NCBI GenBank assembly: GCA_002166865.1
Contig: NHTQ01000008.1
Location: forward strand, 1 to 49,016
DNA: 49,016 nucleotides
Source of the DNA: Rhodobacteraceae bacterium WFHF2C18
Lineage (GTDB): Bacteria; Pseudomonadota; Alphaproteobacteria; Rhodobacterales; Rhodobacteraceae
Direction of reading: 5' to 3'
The notes under the pieces were generated by a model, which ran no database searches, had not been told where the DNA came from, and saw only the letters and a list, made by a program, of their open reading frames with translations. The first letter of the stretch is position 1. Each line of letters begins with the position of its first letter. A program made the position numbers and the translations under genes. Shown one piece after another: positions 1-8,098 of this stretch.

Positions 1-930
1 GGCTGGCGTCCGGGTCGGCGCCCATGGGCACGATGGTGACGTAGTCGCGCGGATGGACGGTGCCGCTCCAGGTGACCTCGAAGGCGGAGCCGGCCAGGGT
101 GCTTCCGGGGGCGTCGACGCTGACCTCAGGCTCTCTCACCTCGATGGTCCGGGAGGCCATGACGCGCTTGCCCTCGTTGAGGACGTAGCGGACCTCGTAC
201 ATGCCCGGGTCCGCCGGGGCCTTCAGCTTGGCCGCGTCCTTGCCGCCGACGCGGGCGTAGTCGCGGCTGGCGTCCGGGTCGGCGCCCATGGGCACGATGG
301 TGACGTAGTCGCGCGGATGGACGGTGCCGCTCCAGGTGACCTCGAAGGCGGAGCCGGCCAGGGTGCTTCCGGGGGCGTCGACGGTGACCTCAGGCTCTGT
401 CACCTCGATCGTCTGGCTGGCCAGCGTCCTGTCGCCCTCTTCCAGGACGTAGCGGACCTCGTACATCCCTGCGTCGGCCGGGGCGCGCAGGTCGTCGGCG
501 TCCTTGTCGCCCACGCGGAAGTAGTCGGTATAGGCGCCTTCCTCGGCGTCCATGGGCACGATGGTGACATAGTCGCGCGGATGCACCCTGCCGGCCCAGG
601 TTACTTCGAAGGCCGCGCCGGTGAGGGCCGATGCCGGTGCCTCGAGCGTGACGTCGGGTTCTGTCACCTCGATCGGCGCGGTGCCCAGCACCTCGTCGGT
701 TTCGTGATGCATGTAGCGCAGTTCGTAAAGGCCGGTGTCGGCAGGCGCGCGGAGGTTGCGCGCGCTCTTGTCCTCTACCCGGACGTAGTTGCCGTACGCG
801 CCCTCCTCGGTCCCGACGGGGACGATCGTGACATAGTCGCGCGGGTGCAACGTTGGCGCCCAAGAGACTTCGAAGCTGGACCCGGCAAGGGTGCTGTCAG
901 GGCCGCTGACCTGCACCTCGGGAGCTTCGG
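1..930 (-). repeat. Tandem 264-bp (88-codon) repeats inside the VWA gene
   Basis: Units of 264 bp lie head to tail at about 930-667, 666-403, 402-139 and 138 to the edge. Bases 1-119 and 265-383 are identical by direct reading, while the older copies (around 529 and 793) have diverged. This pattern suggests recent duplication or gene conversion of the distal units, and the array probably continues beyond the window. Confidence 0.85.
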
Positions 931-1597
931 GTTCCGGGGCCGGTTCGGGGCTTTCTTCGGCCACGGCGGTACTGACCGTGCTGAGGGCGCGGCCCAGTTC
1001 CTGGGCGTTGCGGGCCGACAGGTATTGCCCGCCGGTCTCGTCGGCGATGCAGGCCAGCGAGGCCGCATCGGCCCGCCCGCCGAGGCCGAAACCCACGACA
1101 TGCGCGGTAAAGCCCACGCCCCGCTGTTCAAGGGTCCGGGCCAGGGCGCAGGGGTCACGCTCGCAGCTTTCCAGCCCGTCCGAGATCAGCACGACGGTGG
1201 CCGGCGTGTCGTTGTAGGACAGTTCCCCGGCGGCGCGTTCCACCGCGTCGGTCAGCGGCGTCTTGCCGGTGGGGGTGATCGCGTTGATGCGCTCCAGGAT
1301 CGCGTCACGGGTGCCCTTTGCCGGGGCGACCAGGGTCTCGATGTCGCTGCAATCGCCGCGGCGGCGGTGGCCGTAGGCCATCAGGCCCACCTGCCGATCG
1401 GCCGTCCACTCGCCCAGAAGGTTCTCCATCACGTCGCGGGCGATCTCGATCTTCGCGGTGCCGTCGATGCGGCCCCACATGGAATTGGAGCCGTCGAAGA
1501 CCACCATCACGTTCTCGGCCGCCGATGCCGCGCCGGCGCTGCAGGCCAGCCCCGCGGAAAGGGCCCAGGCTGCCAGATTCGTCGCAAACCGTTTCAT
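1..1597 (-). CDS. Secreted VWA-domain protein with tandem 88-residue repeats (C-terminus beyond left edge)
   Basis: The reading frame starts at ATG 1597 and runs off the left edge, so at least 532 residues are visible. Residues 1-26 form a signal peptide ending AGAASA. A von Willebrand factor A domain follows at about 29-215 with the metal-site motif DGSNS at 35-39, a TPLTD-type threonine and an LISDG strand. After a Pro/Glu linker (about 220-230) come beta-rich units of 88 residues, each containing an HPRDYVTIVP-like core and a YE(V/L)RY strand. Three full copies and part of a fourth are visible. Rhodobacteraceae encode similar VWA-repeat proteins of unknown role. The repeats look Ig-like and suggest an adhesive or envelope protein, but that is inference. 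recO is divergent, 136 bp away. A further upstream start is unlikely because the signal peptide begins at this ATG. Confidence 0.85.
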   Translation of the reverse strand, partial: MKRFATNLAAWALSAGLACSAGAASAAENVMVVFDGSNSMWGRIDGTAKIEIARDVMENLLGEWTADRQVGLMAYGHRRRGDCSDIETLVAPAKGTRDAILERINAITPTGKTPLTDAVERAAGELSYNDTPATVVLISDGLESCERDPCALARTLEQRGVGFTAHVVGFGLGGRADAASLACIADETGGQYLSARNAQELGRALSTVSTAVAEESPEPAPEPEAPEVQVSGPDSTLAGSSFEVSWAPTLHPRDYVTIVPVGTEEGAYGNYVRVEDKSARNLRAPADTGLYELRYMHHETDEVLGTAPIEVTEPDVTLEAPASALTGAAFEVTWAGRVHPRDYVTIVPMDAEEGAYTDYFRVGDKDADDLRAPADAGMYEVRYVLEEGDRTLASQTIEVTEPEVTVDAPGSTLAGSAFEVTWSGTVHPRDYVTIVPMGADPDASRDYARVGGKDAAKLKAPADPGMYEVRYVLNEGKRVMASRTIEVREPEVSVDAPGSTLAGSAFEVTWSGTVHPRDYVTIVPMGADPDAS

Positions 1598-1733
1598 CGA
1601 ACACGTCCCCGTTGCAGTCATGTTGTTTCGGGCGGAGTGAAACATACTTCGCGAGCGATAGCTACGGCCGCGTGCCCCTTGGCAGGCGGGGCGATCTGAT
1701 GTCCTATGCGGATTCCTGGAAGGAGGGCCCGGC

Positions 1734-2468
1734 ATGGAATGGCGCGACGAGGGCATCCTGCTGTCGGTGCGCCGGCACGGCGAGACATCGGCGATCATCG
1801 AGGTGTTCACGCCGGAACGCGGCCGGCACGCGGGCGTCGTGCGCGGCGGCGCCTCGCGCCGGGTGGCGCCGGTTTTGCAGCCGGGCGCGCAGCTCGACCT
1901 GGCCTGGCGGGCACGGCTGGAAGATCACATCGGCACCTTCACGGTCGAGCCGCGCCGTTCGCGCGCGGCGGCGGCCATGGGGGACCGGCTGTCGCTTGCG
2001 GGGCTGAACGCTGTGACGGCGCTGTTGGTGTTCTGCTTGCCCGAGCGCGAGGCGCATCCCCGCCTTTACGGCCGCACCGAACAGCTTCTCGATCTCTTGG
2101 GCCAGAACGAGGTCTGGCCGCTGGCCTACCTGAAGTGGGAGATGACGCTGCTGGAGGACCTGGGATTCGGCCTGGACCTGTCCACCTGCGCCGTGCTGGG
2201 CGCCCGCGCCAACGACCTGAGTTACATCTCGCCGCGCACCGGGCGGGCGGTATCACGCGCGGGGGCCGGGGATTGGGCCGACCGGCTTCTGCCGCTGCCG
2301 GCCTGCCTGCTGGGCGCGGGGCCGGCGGGCGACGCCGAGGTGGCCGCGGCCCTGCGGGTGACGGGGCATTTCCTGCGTCATCACTTGGCGCCGGCCCTTG
2401 GCGAACGCCCTTTGCCGGTGGCGCGCCAGCGTTTCCTGGAAAGGTTCGAGCGGGGAGGCGACGCTTGA
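1734..2468 (+). CDS. recO: DNA repair protein RecO
   Basis: The 244-residue protein begins [17 protein letters not shown] and continues with the [12 protein letters not shown] strand typical of the RecO N-terminal OB fold (about residues 1-80). The helical C-terminal domain follows. RecO acts in the cytoplasm with RecR to load RecA on SSB-coated single-stranded DNA in the RecFOR pathway. The length matches the family (about 240). No CxxC zinc pair is seen. The start has a strong AAGGAGGG ribosome site about 8 bases upstream. It is divergent from the VWA gene and convergent with the TetR gene at 2496, with 27 bp between stop codons. Confidence 0.95.
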   Translation: MEWRDEGILLSVRRHGETSAIIEVFTPERGRHAGVVRGGASRRVAPVLQPGAQLDLAWRARLEDHIGTFTVEPRRSRAAAAMGDRLSLAGLNAVTALLVFCLPEREAHPRLYGRTEQLLDLLGQNEVWPLAYLKWEMTLLEDLGFGLDLSTCAVLGARANDLSYISPRTGRAVSRAGAGDWADRLLPLPACLLGAGPAGDAEVAAALRVTGHFLRHHLAPALGERPLPVARQRFLERFERGGDA

Positions 2469-2495
2469 CAGGGATGCCCGCGAAAGGTGCCGGGG

Positions 2496-3053
2496 CTACC
2501 GCAGGGCCAGCACAAGGTCGACCAGCGTGCCGAGGGCCTGCGCGTCGTCGCGTGCTTGCGTGGTGTCCAAGGCGGGCATGCCGATGGCCGCGCCGTAGAT
2601 GATCCGGGCCATCTCCGGGTTTTCTATCCCGACCTCCGACAACAACCCCTGGAACTCCGCCAGGCGCGCGGCATCGACCCGGGCAAGGGTGGCGCGCGCG
2701 CCGTCGTGACCGCGGGCCCAGGCCCGCAGGGCGGGCTCGGCGCCCAGGGCGCCGCCCGTGGCCGGGCCGGAGGCGATGACCTGAGCCATCCGGCGCAGAC
2801 GGGCGACGGCGCCCGATTCGCCGGTCAGCTCGCCGCGCACGTCATCCAGCGCGCGTGTCTCCCAGTCGGCCAGGAAGGCCGCGTGATAGGCGGGGACGTC
2901 GCGGAAATGCCAGTAGAAGGAGCCCTTGGTCGCGCCCAGGCGGCGCGCCAGCGGTTCGGCCTTCAGCGCCTCGGGGCCGGCCTCGGCAAGCGCGGCCCGG
3001 CCGGCGCGCAGCCAGTCCTGCGGGCCCAGGCGTCGTGCGGGTGTGGCGTTCAT
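2496..3053 (-). CDS. TetR/AcrR-family transcriptional regulator
   Basis: This 185-residue protein carries an N-terminal helix-turn-helix at about residues 14-60, seen in [22 protein letters not shown]; the KGSFYWHF stretch is the hallmark of the TetR recognition helix. The C-terminal two thirds is the variable ligand domain, so the effector cannot be told. An in-frame ATG 105 bases further upstream exists, but ATG 3053 begins the normal N-terminal length. The gene is divergent from phnC across 139 bp. An 8-bp palindrome CCGTACGG at 3062-3069, just upstream of its start, could be its own operator. A link to phosphonate use is possible only by position. Confidence 0.88.
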   Translation of the reverse strand: MNATPARRLGPQDWLRAGRAALAEAGPEALKAEPLARRLGATKGSFYWHFRDVPAYHAAFLADWETRALDDVRGELTGESGAVARLRRMAQVIASGPATGGALGAEPALRAWARGHDGARATLARVDAARLAEFQGLLSEVGIENPEMARIIYGAAIGMPALDTTQARDDAQALGTLVDLVLALR

Positions 3054-3061
3054 GCCCGTGA

Positions 3062-3069
3062 CCGTACGG
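3062..3069. promoter_or_regulatory. CCGTACGG palindrome before the TetR gene
   Basis: A perfect 8-bp palindrome lies 9 bases upstream of the TetR start codon, where an autoregulatory operator would sit. The same octamer recurs inside the palindrome cluster at 27383-27421. Binding by this TetR protein is inference only. Confidence 0.25.
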
Positions 3070-3111
3070 CCTGGTATTCCCCCGGGCAAGCCCGTTCCCG
3101 CACGGGCCGGC

Positions 3112-3142
3112 GTTACAAAACTTTTACGCGGTTGTCGCAAAT
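3112..3142 (+). promoter_or_regulatory. Possible weak Pho box upstream of phnC
   Basis: TTAC at 3113-3116 and TTAC at 3124-3127 are spaced exactly 11 bp, with an AAAA tract between them, and a degenerate third unit (TCGC) falls at 3135-3138. PhoB sites are 11-bp direct repeats around an A/T-rich core, and phosphonate importer genes are usually PhoB-controlled. The match to the CTGTCAT consensus is poor, so this is tentative. Confidence 0.2.
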
Positions 3143-3192
3143 GCTTCGAGAACTCCACCTACGACGCGCTTCAACGACTAGGGGGACCCGTT

Positions 3193-4017
3193 TTGCTGAC
3201 CATCGCGAACCTGACCAAGCAGTTCGGTCGGAACACCGCCGTCGACGCGGTGTCGTTCACCGTGAACAAGCCCGGCATGATCGGCATCATCGGCCGGTCG
3301 GGTGCCGGCAAGTCGACCCTGCTGCGCATGCTCAACCGCCTGACCGATGCCTCCGAGGGGCGCATCGAGTTCGAAGGGCGTGACGTGACCGCCCTGGCGG
3401 GCAAGGCAAAGCGTGCCTGGCAGTCGGACTGCGCGATGATCTTCCAGCAGTTCAACCTGGTTCCGCGCATGGACGTGGTGTCGAACGTGTTGCACGGCAC
3501 GCTGAACCGGCGGTCCGTGATGACCACGATGTTCAACCTCTATCCACAGGCCGACATTCACCGCGCCATCGACATCCTTGACCGGTTGGGAATCGCCGAG
3601 CACGCGCCGAAACGCGCCGAGGCGCTGTCGGGCGGCCAGCAGCAGCGCGTCGCGATCGCGCGCGCCCTGATGCAGGAACCAAAGGTCGTTCTGGCGGACG
3701 AGCCGATCGCGTCGCTGGATCCCATGAACGCCCAGTTGGTCATGGAGGACCTGCGCCGCATCCACGAAGAGGACGGCCGCACCGTCATCGCCAACCTGCA
3801 CACGCTGGATACCGCGCGGCGTTACTGCGAGCGGGTGATCGGCATGCGCGAGGGGCGGATTGTCTTCGACGGCACGCCCCAGCAGCTGACCACGGGCGTG
3901 GCCCGCGATATCTACGGCGCCGACGCCTCGTTCAGCGAGGACAGCACCTCCACCAGCTTCGAATCGCTCGACCGAGAAACCCGCGAGGCCCTCTACGAGG
4001 CCGAGGCGACGGTCTGA
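3193..4017 (+). CDS. phnC: Phosphonate ABC transporter ATP-binding protein PhnC
   Basis: This 274-residue ABC ATPase energises phosphonate import at the inner membrane. Walker A is GRSGAGKST at residues 34-42, the signature is [15 protein letters not shown], and Walker B is [13 protein letters not shown], the PhnC-type form. No ATG fits the N-terminus. TTG at 3193 is the likely start because it gives the family N-terminus ([11 protein letters not shown]) and has AGGGGGA about 8 bases upstream. It is the first gene of phnC-phnD-phnE1-phnE2-transferase. The acidic, Ser/Thr-rich C-terminal tail ([14 protein letters not shown]) is a PhnC-like extension. Confidence 0.94.
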   Translation: MLTIANLTKQFGRNTAVDAVSFTVNKPGMIGIIGRSGAGKSTLLRMLNRLTDASEGRIEFEGRDVTALAGKAKRAWQSDCAMIFQQFNLVPRMDVVSNVLHGTLNRRSVMTTMFNLYPQADIHRAIDILDRLGIAEHAPKRAEALSGGQQQRVAIARALMQEPKVVLADEPIASLDPMNAQLVMEDLRRIHEEDGRTVIANLHTLDTARRYCERVIGMREGRIVFDGTPQQLTTGVARDIYGADASFSEDSTSTSFESLDRETREALYEAEATV

Positions 4018-4074
4018 GTGCCCAGGATTCGCCGTCACGGCGGCGGATGAACCACTGCAACCGGAGAGATATCC

Positions 4075-4980
4075 ATGAAGAACCTGATTGCTGCCATCGT
4101 GGCAACCACGGCCCTGACCGCTCCGGTCATGGCCGAGGAGAAGATCGACGAATTCCGCATCGGCCTGCTGGGCGGCGAGAACGCCCAGGACCGCCTGGCC
4201 TCGAACGAGTGCCTGCGCGCCAAGACCGAGGACCTGCTCGGCGTCGAGACCAAGCTGTTCGCGCCGGCTGACTACAACGGCGTCATCCAGGGCCTGCTGG
4301 GCGGCACCATCGACATGGCCTGGCTGGGCGCCAGCGGGTACGCCAAGACCCACCTCGAAAATCCCGACGCGGTCGAGCCGATCCTGGTCAAGACCAACGT
4401 CGACGGCGGCTACGGCTACCACTCGGTCGGATTCGCCCGCAAGGAAAGCGGCATCACCTCGATCGAGGACCTCGAAGGCAAGGCCTTCGGCTTCGGCGAC
4501 CCGAACTCGACCAGCGGCTACCTGATCCCCTCGATCGAGATCCCCGCCGAATACGACGTCACCATGGAGTCGGGTGACTTCTTCGGCGAGGTCAAGTTCA
4601 CCGGCGGCCACGAACAGACGATCATCGCGGTCAAGAACGGCGACATCGACGGCGGCGTCACCTGGGCCGACGGCCTGGGCAACTGGGAAGACGGCTACAA
4701 CTCCGGCGCGCTGCGCAAGGCCGTCGACGCCGGCCTGATCGACATGAACAACTATGTCCAGATCTGGAAGTCTAAGCCGATCCCGGAAGGCCCGGTCGTC
4801 CTGCGCAGCGAGCTGCCGGAAGACGTCAAGATCGAGATGACAGCGCTGATGGCCTCTCTGCCGGCGATGGACGCCGATTGCGCCTACGGCGTGATGGCCG
4901 GCGAAGCCAAGGGTTTCCAGCCGATCGGCCACGACGCCTACACCTCGATCATCGAGGCCCGCAAGTCCAAGATGGATTGA
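4075..4980 (+). CDS. phnD: Periplasmic phosphonate-binding protein PhnD
   Basis: This 301-residue protein captures phosphonates in the periplasm and delivers them to PhnE. A 20-residue signal peptide ends at APVMA before EEKIDEFRIG. The FRIGLLGGEN start, the DMAWLGASGYAK region and GFGDPNSTSGYLIP are the conserved ligand-cleft segments of the PhnD/phosphite family. Length is normal. A GGAGAG ribosome site precedes ATG 4075. It lies 57 bp after phnC. A strong hairpin at 4996-5020 separates it from the permease genes and probably protects its transcript for higher expression. Confidence 0.95.
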   Translation: MKNLIAAIVATTALTAPVMAEEKIDEFRIGLLGGENAQDRLASNECLRAKTEDLLGVETKLFAPADYNGVIQGLLGGTIDMAWLGASGYAKTHLENPDAVEPILVKTNVDGGYGYHSVGFARKESGITSIEDLEGKAFGFGDPNSTSGYLIPSIEIPAEYDVTMESGDFFGEVKFTGGHEQTIIAVKNGDIDGGVTWADGLGNWEDGYNSGALRKAVDAGLIDMNNYVQIWKSKPIPEGPVVLRSELPEDVKIEMTALMASLPAMDADCAYGVMAGEAKGFQPIGHDAYTSIIEARKSKMD

Positions 4981-4995
4981 TCGGATCGTCCCTGG

Positions 4996-5020
4996 CGGGC
5001 CCCGCAGCCGGCGGGGCCCG
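4996..5020 (+). other. Intercistronic hairpin between phnD and phnE1
   Basis: Ten-base perfect arms CGGGCCCCGC (4996-5005) and GCGGGGCCCG (5011-5020) enclose a 5-base loop. Only TTCTC follows, so it is a weak terminator at best. Such hairpins after binding-protein genes commonly stabilise the upstream message and lower permease expression. Confidence 0.7.
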
Positions 5021-5047
5021 TTCTCATGTCAGACACAAGGCAGCGCA

Positions 5048-5920
5048 ATGGCAGACGCACCCGCCGACGTCCCCCGCACCACCGACGACGTTCGCCGCGA
5101 CTACATGGCGATGACGCAGCGACGGCGGCTTTATTCCGGCCTGATCCTGGTGATCTTCGTCGCGCTGATGGTTTCGGGCTTCCGCATCGCGGACGCGCGC
5201 AATGCAGGCGGATTCTGGGACGGTTGGCACAACGTGCTGGACTTCCCCGCACAGGTCTGGGGCGAAGCGGCAGAGAAGATCCAGGAGCTACCCGCCAATC
5301 TGGTGACCTTCCTGCCGGCGCTGATCGAGACGGTGAACATCGCGGCGGCCTCCACCCTGGTCGGAACGCTTCTGGCGATCGTGATATCGCTTCTGGCGAC
5401 ACGGGGTCTGGCGCGCTGGCCACGGCTGATCCCGGTGTTCCGCCGTATCATGGACATCATGCGCGCGATCCCCGAGATAGTGATCGCTTTGATACTGATC
5501 TTCGTCATGGGCGGCGGGCCTGTCCCGGCGATGATCGCCATTGCCTTTCACACGGTCGGCGCCCTGGGCAAGCTGTTCTCGGAGGTCAACGAGAACGCCT
5601 CGCTGCAACCGGTGGAGGGGCTGCAATCTGTCGGGGCGTCGTGGTCCCAGCGGATGCTTCTGGGCGTCATGCCGCAGGTCGCGCCCAACTACCTCAGCTA
5701 TACCCTGCTGCGCTTCGAGATCAACGTGCGCGCCTCGGCGATTCTGGGCTTCGTGGGCGCCGGTGGCATCGGGTACGAATTGCGCAACACCATGTCCTGG
5801 GGGCAGGGCCAGTTCGACGAGGCCGCCGCGATCTTCCTGCTGCTGTTTCTCACCATCATCCTGTTCGACCAACTGTCGTCGCACTTCCGCGAGCGGCTGA
5901 CGAAGGGGGCCGCGCTATGA
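5048..5920 (+). CDS. phnE: Phosphonate ABC transporter permease PhnE (first copy)
   Basis: The 290-residue inner-membrane permease has a cytoplasmic N-terminus, a first membrane helix at about 29-47 (SGLILVIFVALMVSGF) and a binding-protein-dependent permease domain at about 95-285. That domain contains the coupling-helix region EGLQSVGASWSQRMLLGVMPQ. Length is usual for PhnE. It forms the transmembrane pore together with PhnE2. An upstream ATG at 5026 is in another frame. The AAGGCAGCGC before ATG 5048 is a modest ribosome site. Its stop overlaps the next start in ATGA. Confidence 0.93.
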   Translation: MADAPADVPRTTDDVRRDYMAMTQRRRLYSGLILVIFVALMVSGFRIADARNAGGFWDGWHNVLDFPAQVWGEAAEKIQELPANLVTFLPALIETVNIAAASTLVGTLLAIVISLLATRGLARWPRLIPVFRRIMDIMRAIPEIVIALILIFVMGGGPVPAMIAIAFHTVGALGKLFSEVNENASLQPVEGLQSVGASWSQRMLLGVMPQVAPNYLSYTLLRFEINVRASAILGFVGAGGIGYELRNTMSWGQGQFDEAAAIFLLLFLTIILFDQLSSHFRERLTKGAAL

Positions 5921-7275
5921 CCATGACAGCCGTTGCCGGCGAGAGCCGTGATTTCAAGGCCGAGGCCGAGACCCTGTTCCAGCGCAAGCGGCTGTGGAAC
6001 TTCGGTCTGCCCTTGGTGGTGCTCGCCTATTTCGCCTACATCTTCTTTGCCTTCGACATTCCCGGCCTGAGCGAGCGGGCCAGCCTGGACAACGCGCGCA
6101 CGCTGGTCGCGGACAGCTACAGCCACAAGACGCATGTCACCTATGACGCCCGGATGGACAGCCTCGAGATCGCCATCGAGGGCGAGCGCAAGGGCACCTA
6201 TCCCGACGGCGAGACACCGGCTTGGGTGACGCCGACCGATGCCGGTGTGGTGGCCGACCTTGGCAGCGGCCACGTCGTCACCTTCGAGGGGGAAGGGGTC
6301 CGTTACGAGATCCCCGGCTACGGCATGATCGCCGCGACACCTTCGCGGCGGGGGGTCGAGATGTCCTTCCCCTCGGGAAACCGGGAGGATCAGCCGGAGT
6401 GGATCAACGCCTCGAAGAACCGGCTGACCGTGACCACCGAGGAGGGCCGGCTGACGGTCACGCGCACGCGCGCGGAACTGTTCAAGTACCAGTTCGGCTG
6501 GGAGCTTTTCTGGTTCACCCTCGACAGTCCGTTCCACGGCAAGAGTTTTGCAGAGCTCGCATCGCTGGCGATGTCGTCCGAACGCGTGATCGCGGACACG
6601 TCGAACCTGGCAGCGATGCTGGATCATTTCTGGAACAACGCCATGTGGCGGCACGGCGAGGTCGCCTGGGCGATCTTCGAGACGATCCTGATGGCCTTCC
6701 TTGGCACCTGCGGGGCGGCGATGGTGGCCCTGCCGCTGGCCTTCATGGCGGCGCGCAACTTCTCGCCCTTCATGGCGATCCGGTTCGGCGTGCGCCGCGT
6801 CTTCGATTTCGTGCGGGGGGTTGATGCGCTGATCTGGACCATCGTGCTGTCGCGGGCCTTCGGCCCCGGGCCGCTGACCGGTGCACTGGCCATCCTGCTG
6901 ACCGACAGCGGCACCTTCGGCAAGCTCTTTTCGGAGACGCTGGAAAACGTCGACGGCAAGCAGATCGAGGGTGTGCAATCCACCGGCGCCAAGCCCCTTC
7001 AGCGCTACCGGTTCGGGGTCATCCCGCAGATCACGCCGGTACTGCTGAGCCAGCTGCTCTATTACCTCGAGTCCAACACTCGCAGCGCCACGATCATTGG
7101 CGCGATCACCGGGGGCGGTATCGGCCTGTTGCTGACGCAGGCGATGATCACCCAGAAGGACTGGGAAGAGGTGAGTTACTACATCATCCTCATCATCGTG
7201 ATGGTCATGGCGATGGACACGATCTCGGGCTGGCTGCGTGCCAAGCTCATCAAGTCCGACGACAGCGGGTACTAG
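5917..7275 (+). CDS. phnE: Phosphonate ABC transporter permease PhnE2, long form with extracytoplasmic insert
   Basis: This 452-residue second permease has a first membrane helix at about residues 28-50 (FGLPLVVLAYFAYIFFAF), then about 170 mostly hydrophilic residues with a beta-rich look. The permease domain follows at about 245-445, with the coupling segment EGVQSTGAKPLQRYRFGVIP. The extra domain is absent from PhnE1 and is expected to face the periplasm. Long partner permeases of this kind occur in rhizobial Pho-type phosphonate/phosphate systems. It begins in a 4-bp ATGA overlap with phnE1, and the hexapeptide transferase gene follows after 61 bp. Confidence 0.92.
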   Translation: MTMTAVAGESRDFKAEAETLFQRKRLWNFGLPLVVLAYFAYIFFAFDIPGLSERASLDNARTLVADSYSHKTHVTYDARMDSLEIAIEGERKGTYPDGETPAWVTPTDAGVVADLGSGHVVTFEGEGVRYEIPGYGMIAATPSRRGVEMSFPSGNREDQPEWINASKNRLTVTTEEGRLTVTRTRAELFKYQFGWELFWFTLDSPFHGKSFAELASLAMSSERVIADTSNLAAMLDHFWNNAMWRHGEVAWAIFETILMAFLGTCGAAMVALPLAFMAARNFSPFMAIRFGVRRVFDFVRGVDALIWTIVLSRAFGPGPLTGALAILLTDSGTFGKLFSETLENVDGKQIEGVQSTGAKPLQRYRFGVIPQITPVLLSQLLYYLESNTRSATIIGAITGGGIGLLLTQAMITQKDWEEVSYYIILIIVMVMAMDTISGWLRAKLIKSDDSGY

Positions 7276-7336
7276 GCCCGTCGCCCGCCCAGCTTTTCTG
7301 ATCCTGCCGGGGCAGGTCCACCAGCCGTATCGAGAT

Positions 7337-7954
7337 ATGCCGAAACTTACCGCTTACGAGCCCTACATCCATCCCGACTGCGAGATCGCGGAGACGAGCT
7401 TCGGCCGGTTCTGCGAAATCGGCCGGGGCAGCCGTGTGGCCCATTCGGTTATCGGGGACTATTCCTATTGCGACCGGTGTTGCGACATCGCCAATGCCGA
7501 TGTGGGCAAGTTCAGCAACATCGCCAGCTTCGTGCGCATCGGCGCCACCGATCATCCACTGGACCGCGCCAGCCTGCACCATTTCATGTACCGGTCGGCC
7601 AGTTACTGGGATGATGCCGCGGACGACGCGGATTGGTTCGCACACCGAAGCGCGCGGCGCGCGGTGATCGGGCACGATACCTGGCTGGGGCACAACGCGC
7701 AGATCAAGCCCGAGGTGACGGTGGGGCACGGCGCCGTGGTGGCATCGGGTGCGATCGTGACCCGCGATGTCGCGCCTTACACCATCGTGGCGGGTATCCC
7801 GGCCAAACCGGTGCGTCGCCGCCTGCCGGCCGAGGTGGCGGAGCGGCTCATGGCACTGGCGTGGTGGGAGTGGAACCATGCCGAACTGCGCGCGGCGCTT
7901 GCCGATTTCCGGGCGTTGCCTGCCGAGGCTTTTCTGGAGAAATACGGCGGCTGA
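7337..7954 (+). CDS. Hexapeptide-repeat transferase of phosphonate operons
   Basis: The 205-residue protein has left-handed beta-helix repeats. A first set covers about 12-60 (hydrophobic residue every sixth position, as in IGDYSYCDRCCDIANADVG). After a loop rich in His and Trp (ATDHPLDRASLHHFMYR) there is a second set at about 108-155 ending IVAGIPAKPVRRR. This is the xenobiotic/chloramphenicol acetyltransferase-like fold, and it matches the transferase subgroup that recurs in phosphonate operons. The acyl acceptor is not known; N-acetylation of an aminophosphonate, as PhnO does, is a guess. It ends the importer operon before the terminator at 7984. The start at 7337 is chosen because homologous N-termini begin near MPKLTAYEPYIHP. 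Confidence 0.85.
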   Translation: MPKLTAYEPYIHPDCEIAETSFGRFCEIGRGSRVAHSVIGDYSYCDRCCDIANADVGKFSNIASFVRIGATDHPLDRASLHHFMYRSASYWDDAADDADWFAHRSARRAVIGHDTWLGHNAQIKPEVTVGHGAVVASGAIVTRDVAPYTIVAGIPAKPVRRRLPAEVAERLMALAWWEWNHAELRAALADFRALPAEAFLEKYGG

Positions 7955-7983
7955 CATCCAACCAATCTTGAGGCCCAGAAATC

Positions 7984-8010
7984 GGGCGGCCCGATGGGCC
8001 GCCCTGTTTG
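7984..8010 (+). terminator. Rho-independent terminator of the phnCDE operon
   Basis: GGGCGGCCC (7984-7992) and GGGCCGCCC (7996-8004) pair perfectly around a 3-base loop and are followed by TGTTTG. It lies 30 bp past the transferase stop and before the convergent phnM-like gene. Confidence 0.75.
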
Positions 8011-8098
8011 GTGATGAAATCGCGGGGACATATAACGGCAAACAATCACCCGAAATGACGACAATCCGGTGATGGCCCCGTGAAAATTCGGTGACAGA

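Noticed and set aside
53..1699. A 548-codon plus-strand frame over the VWA gene
   Set aside because: It mirrors the repeats of the real minus-strand protein, has no motif and the minus frame has a signal peptide and VWA metal motif.
3178..4932. A 584-codon minus-strand frame covering phnC and phnD
   Set aside because: Antisense shadow in high-GC DNA; both plus-strand genes have complete, well-conserved motifs.
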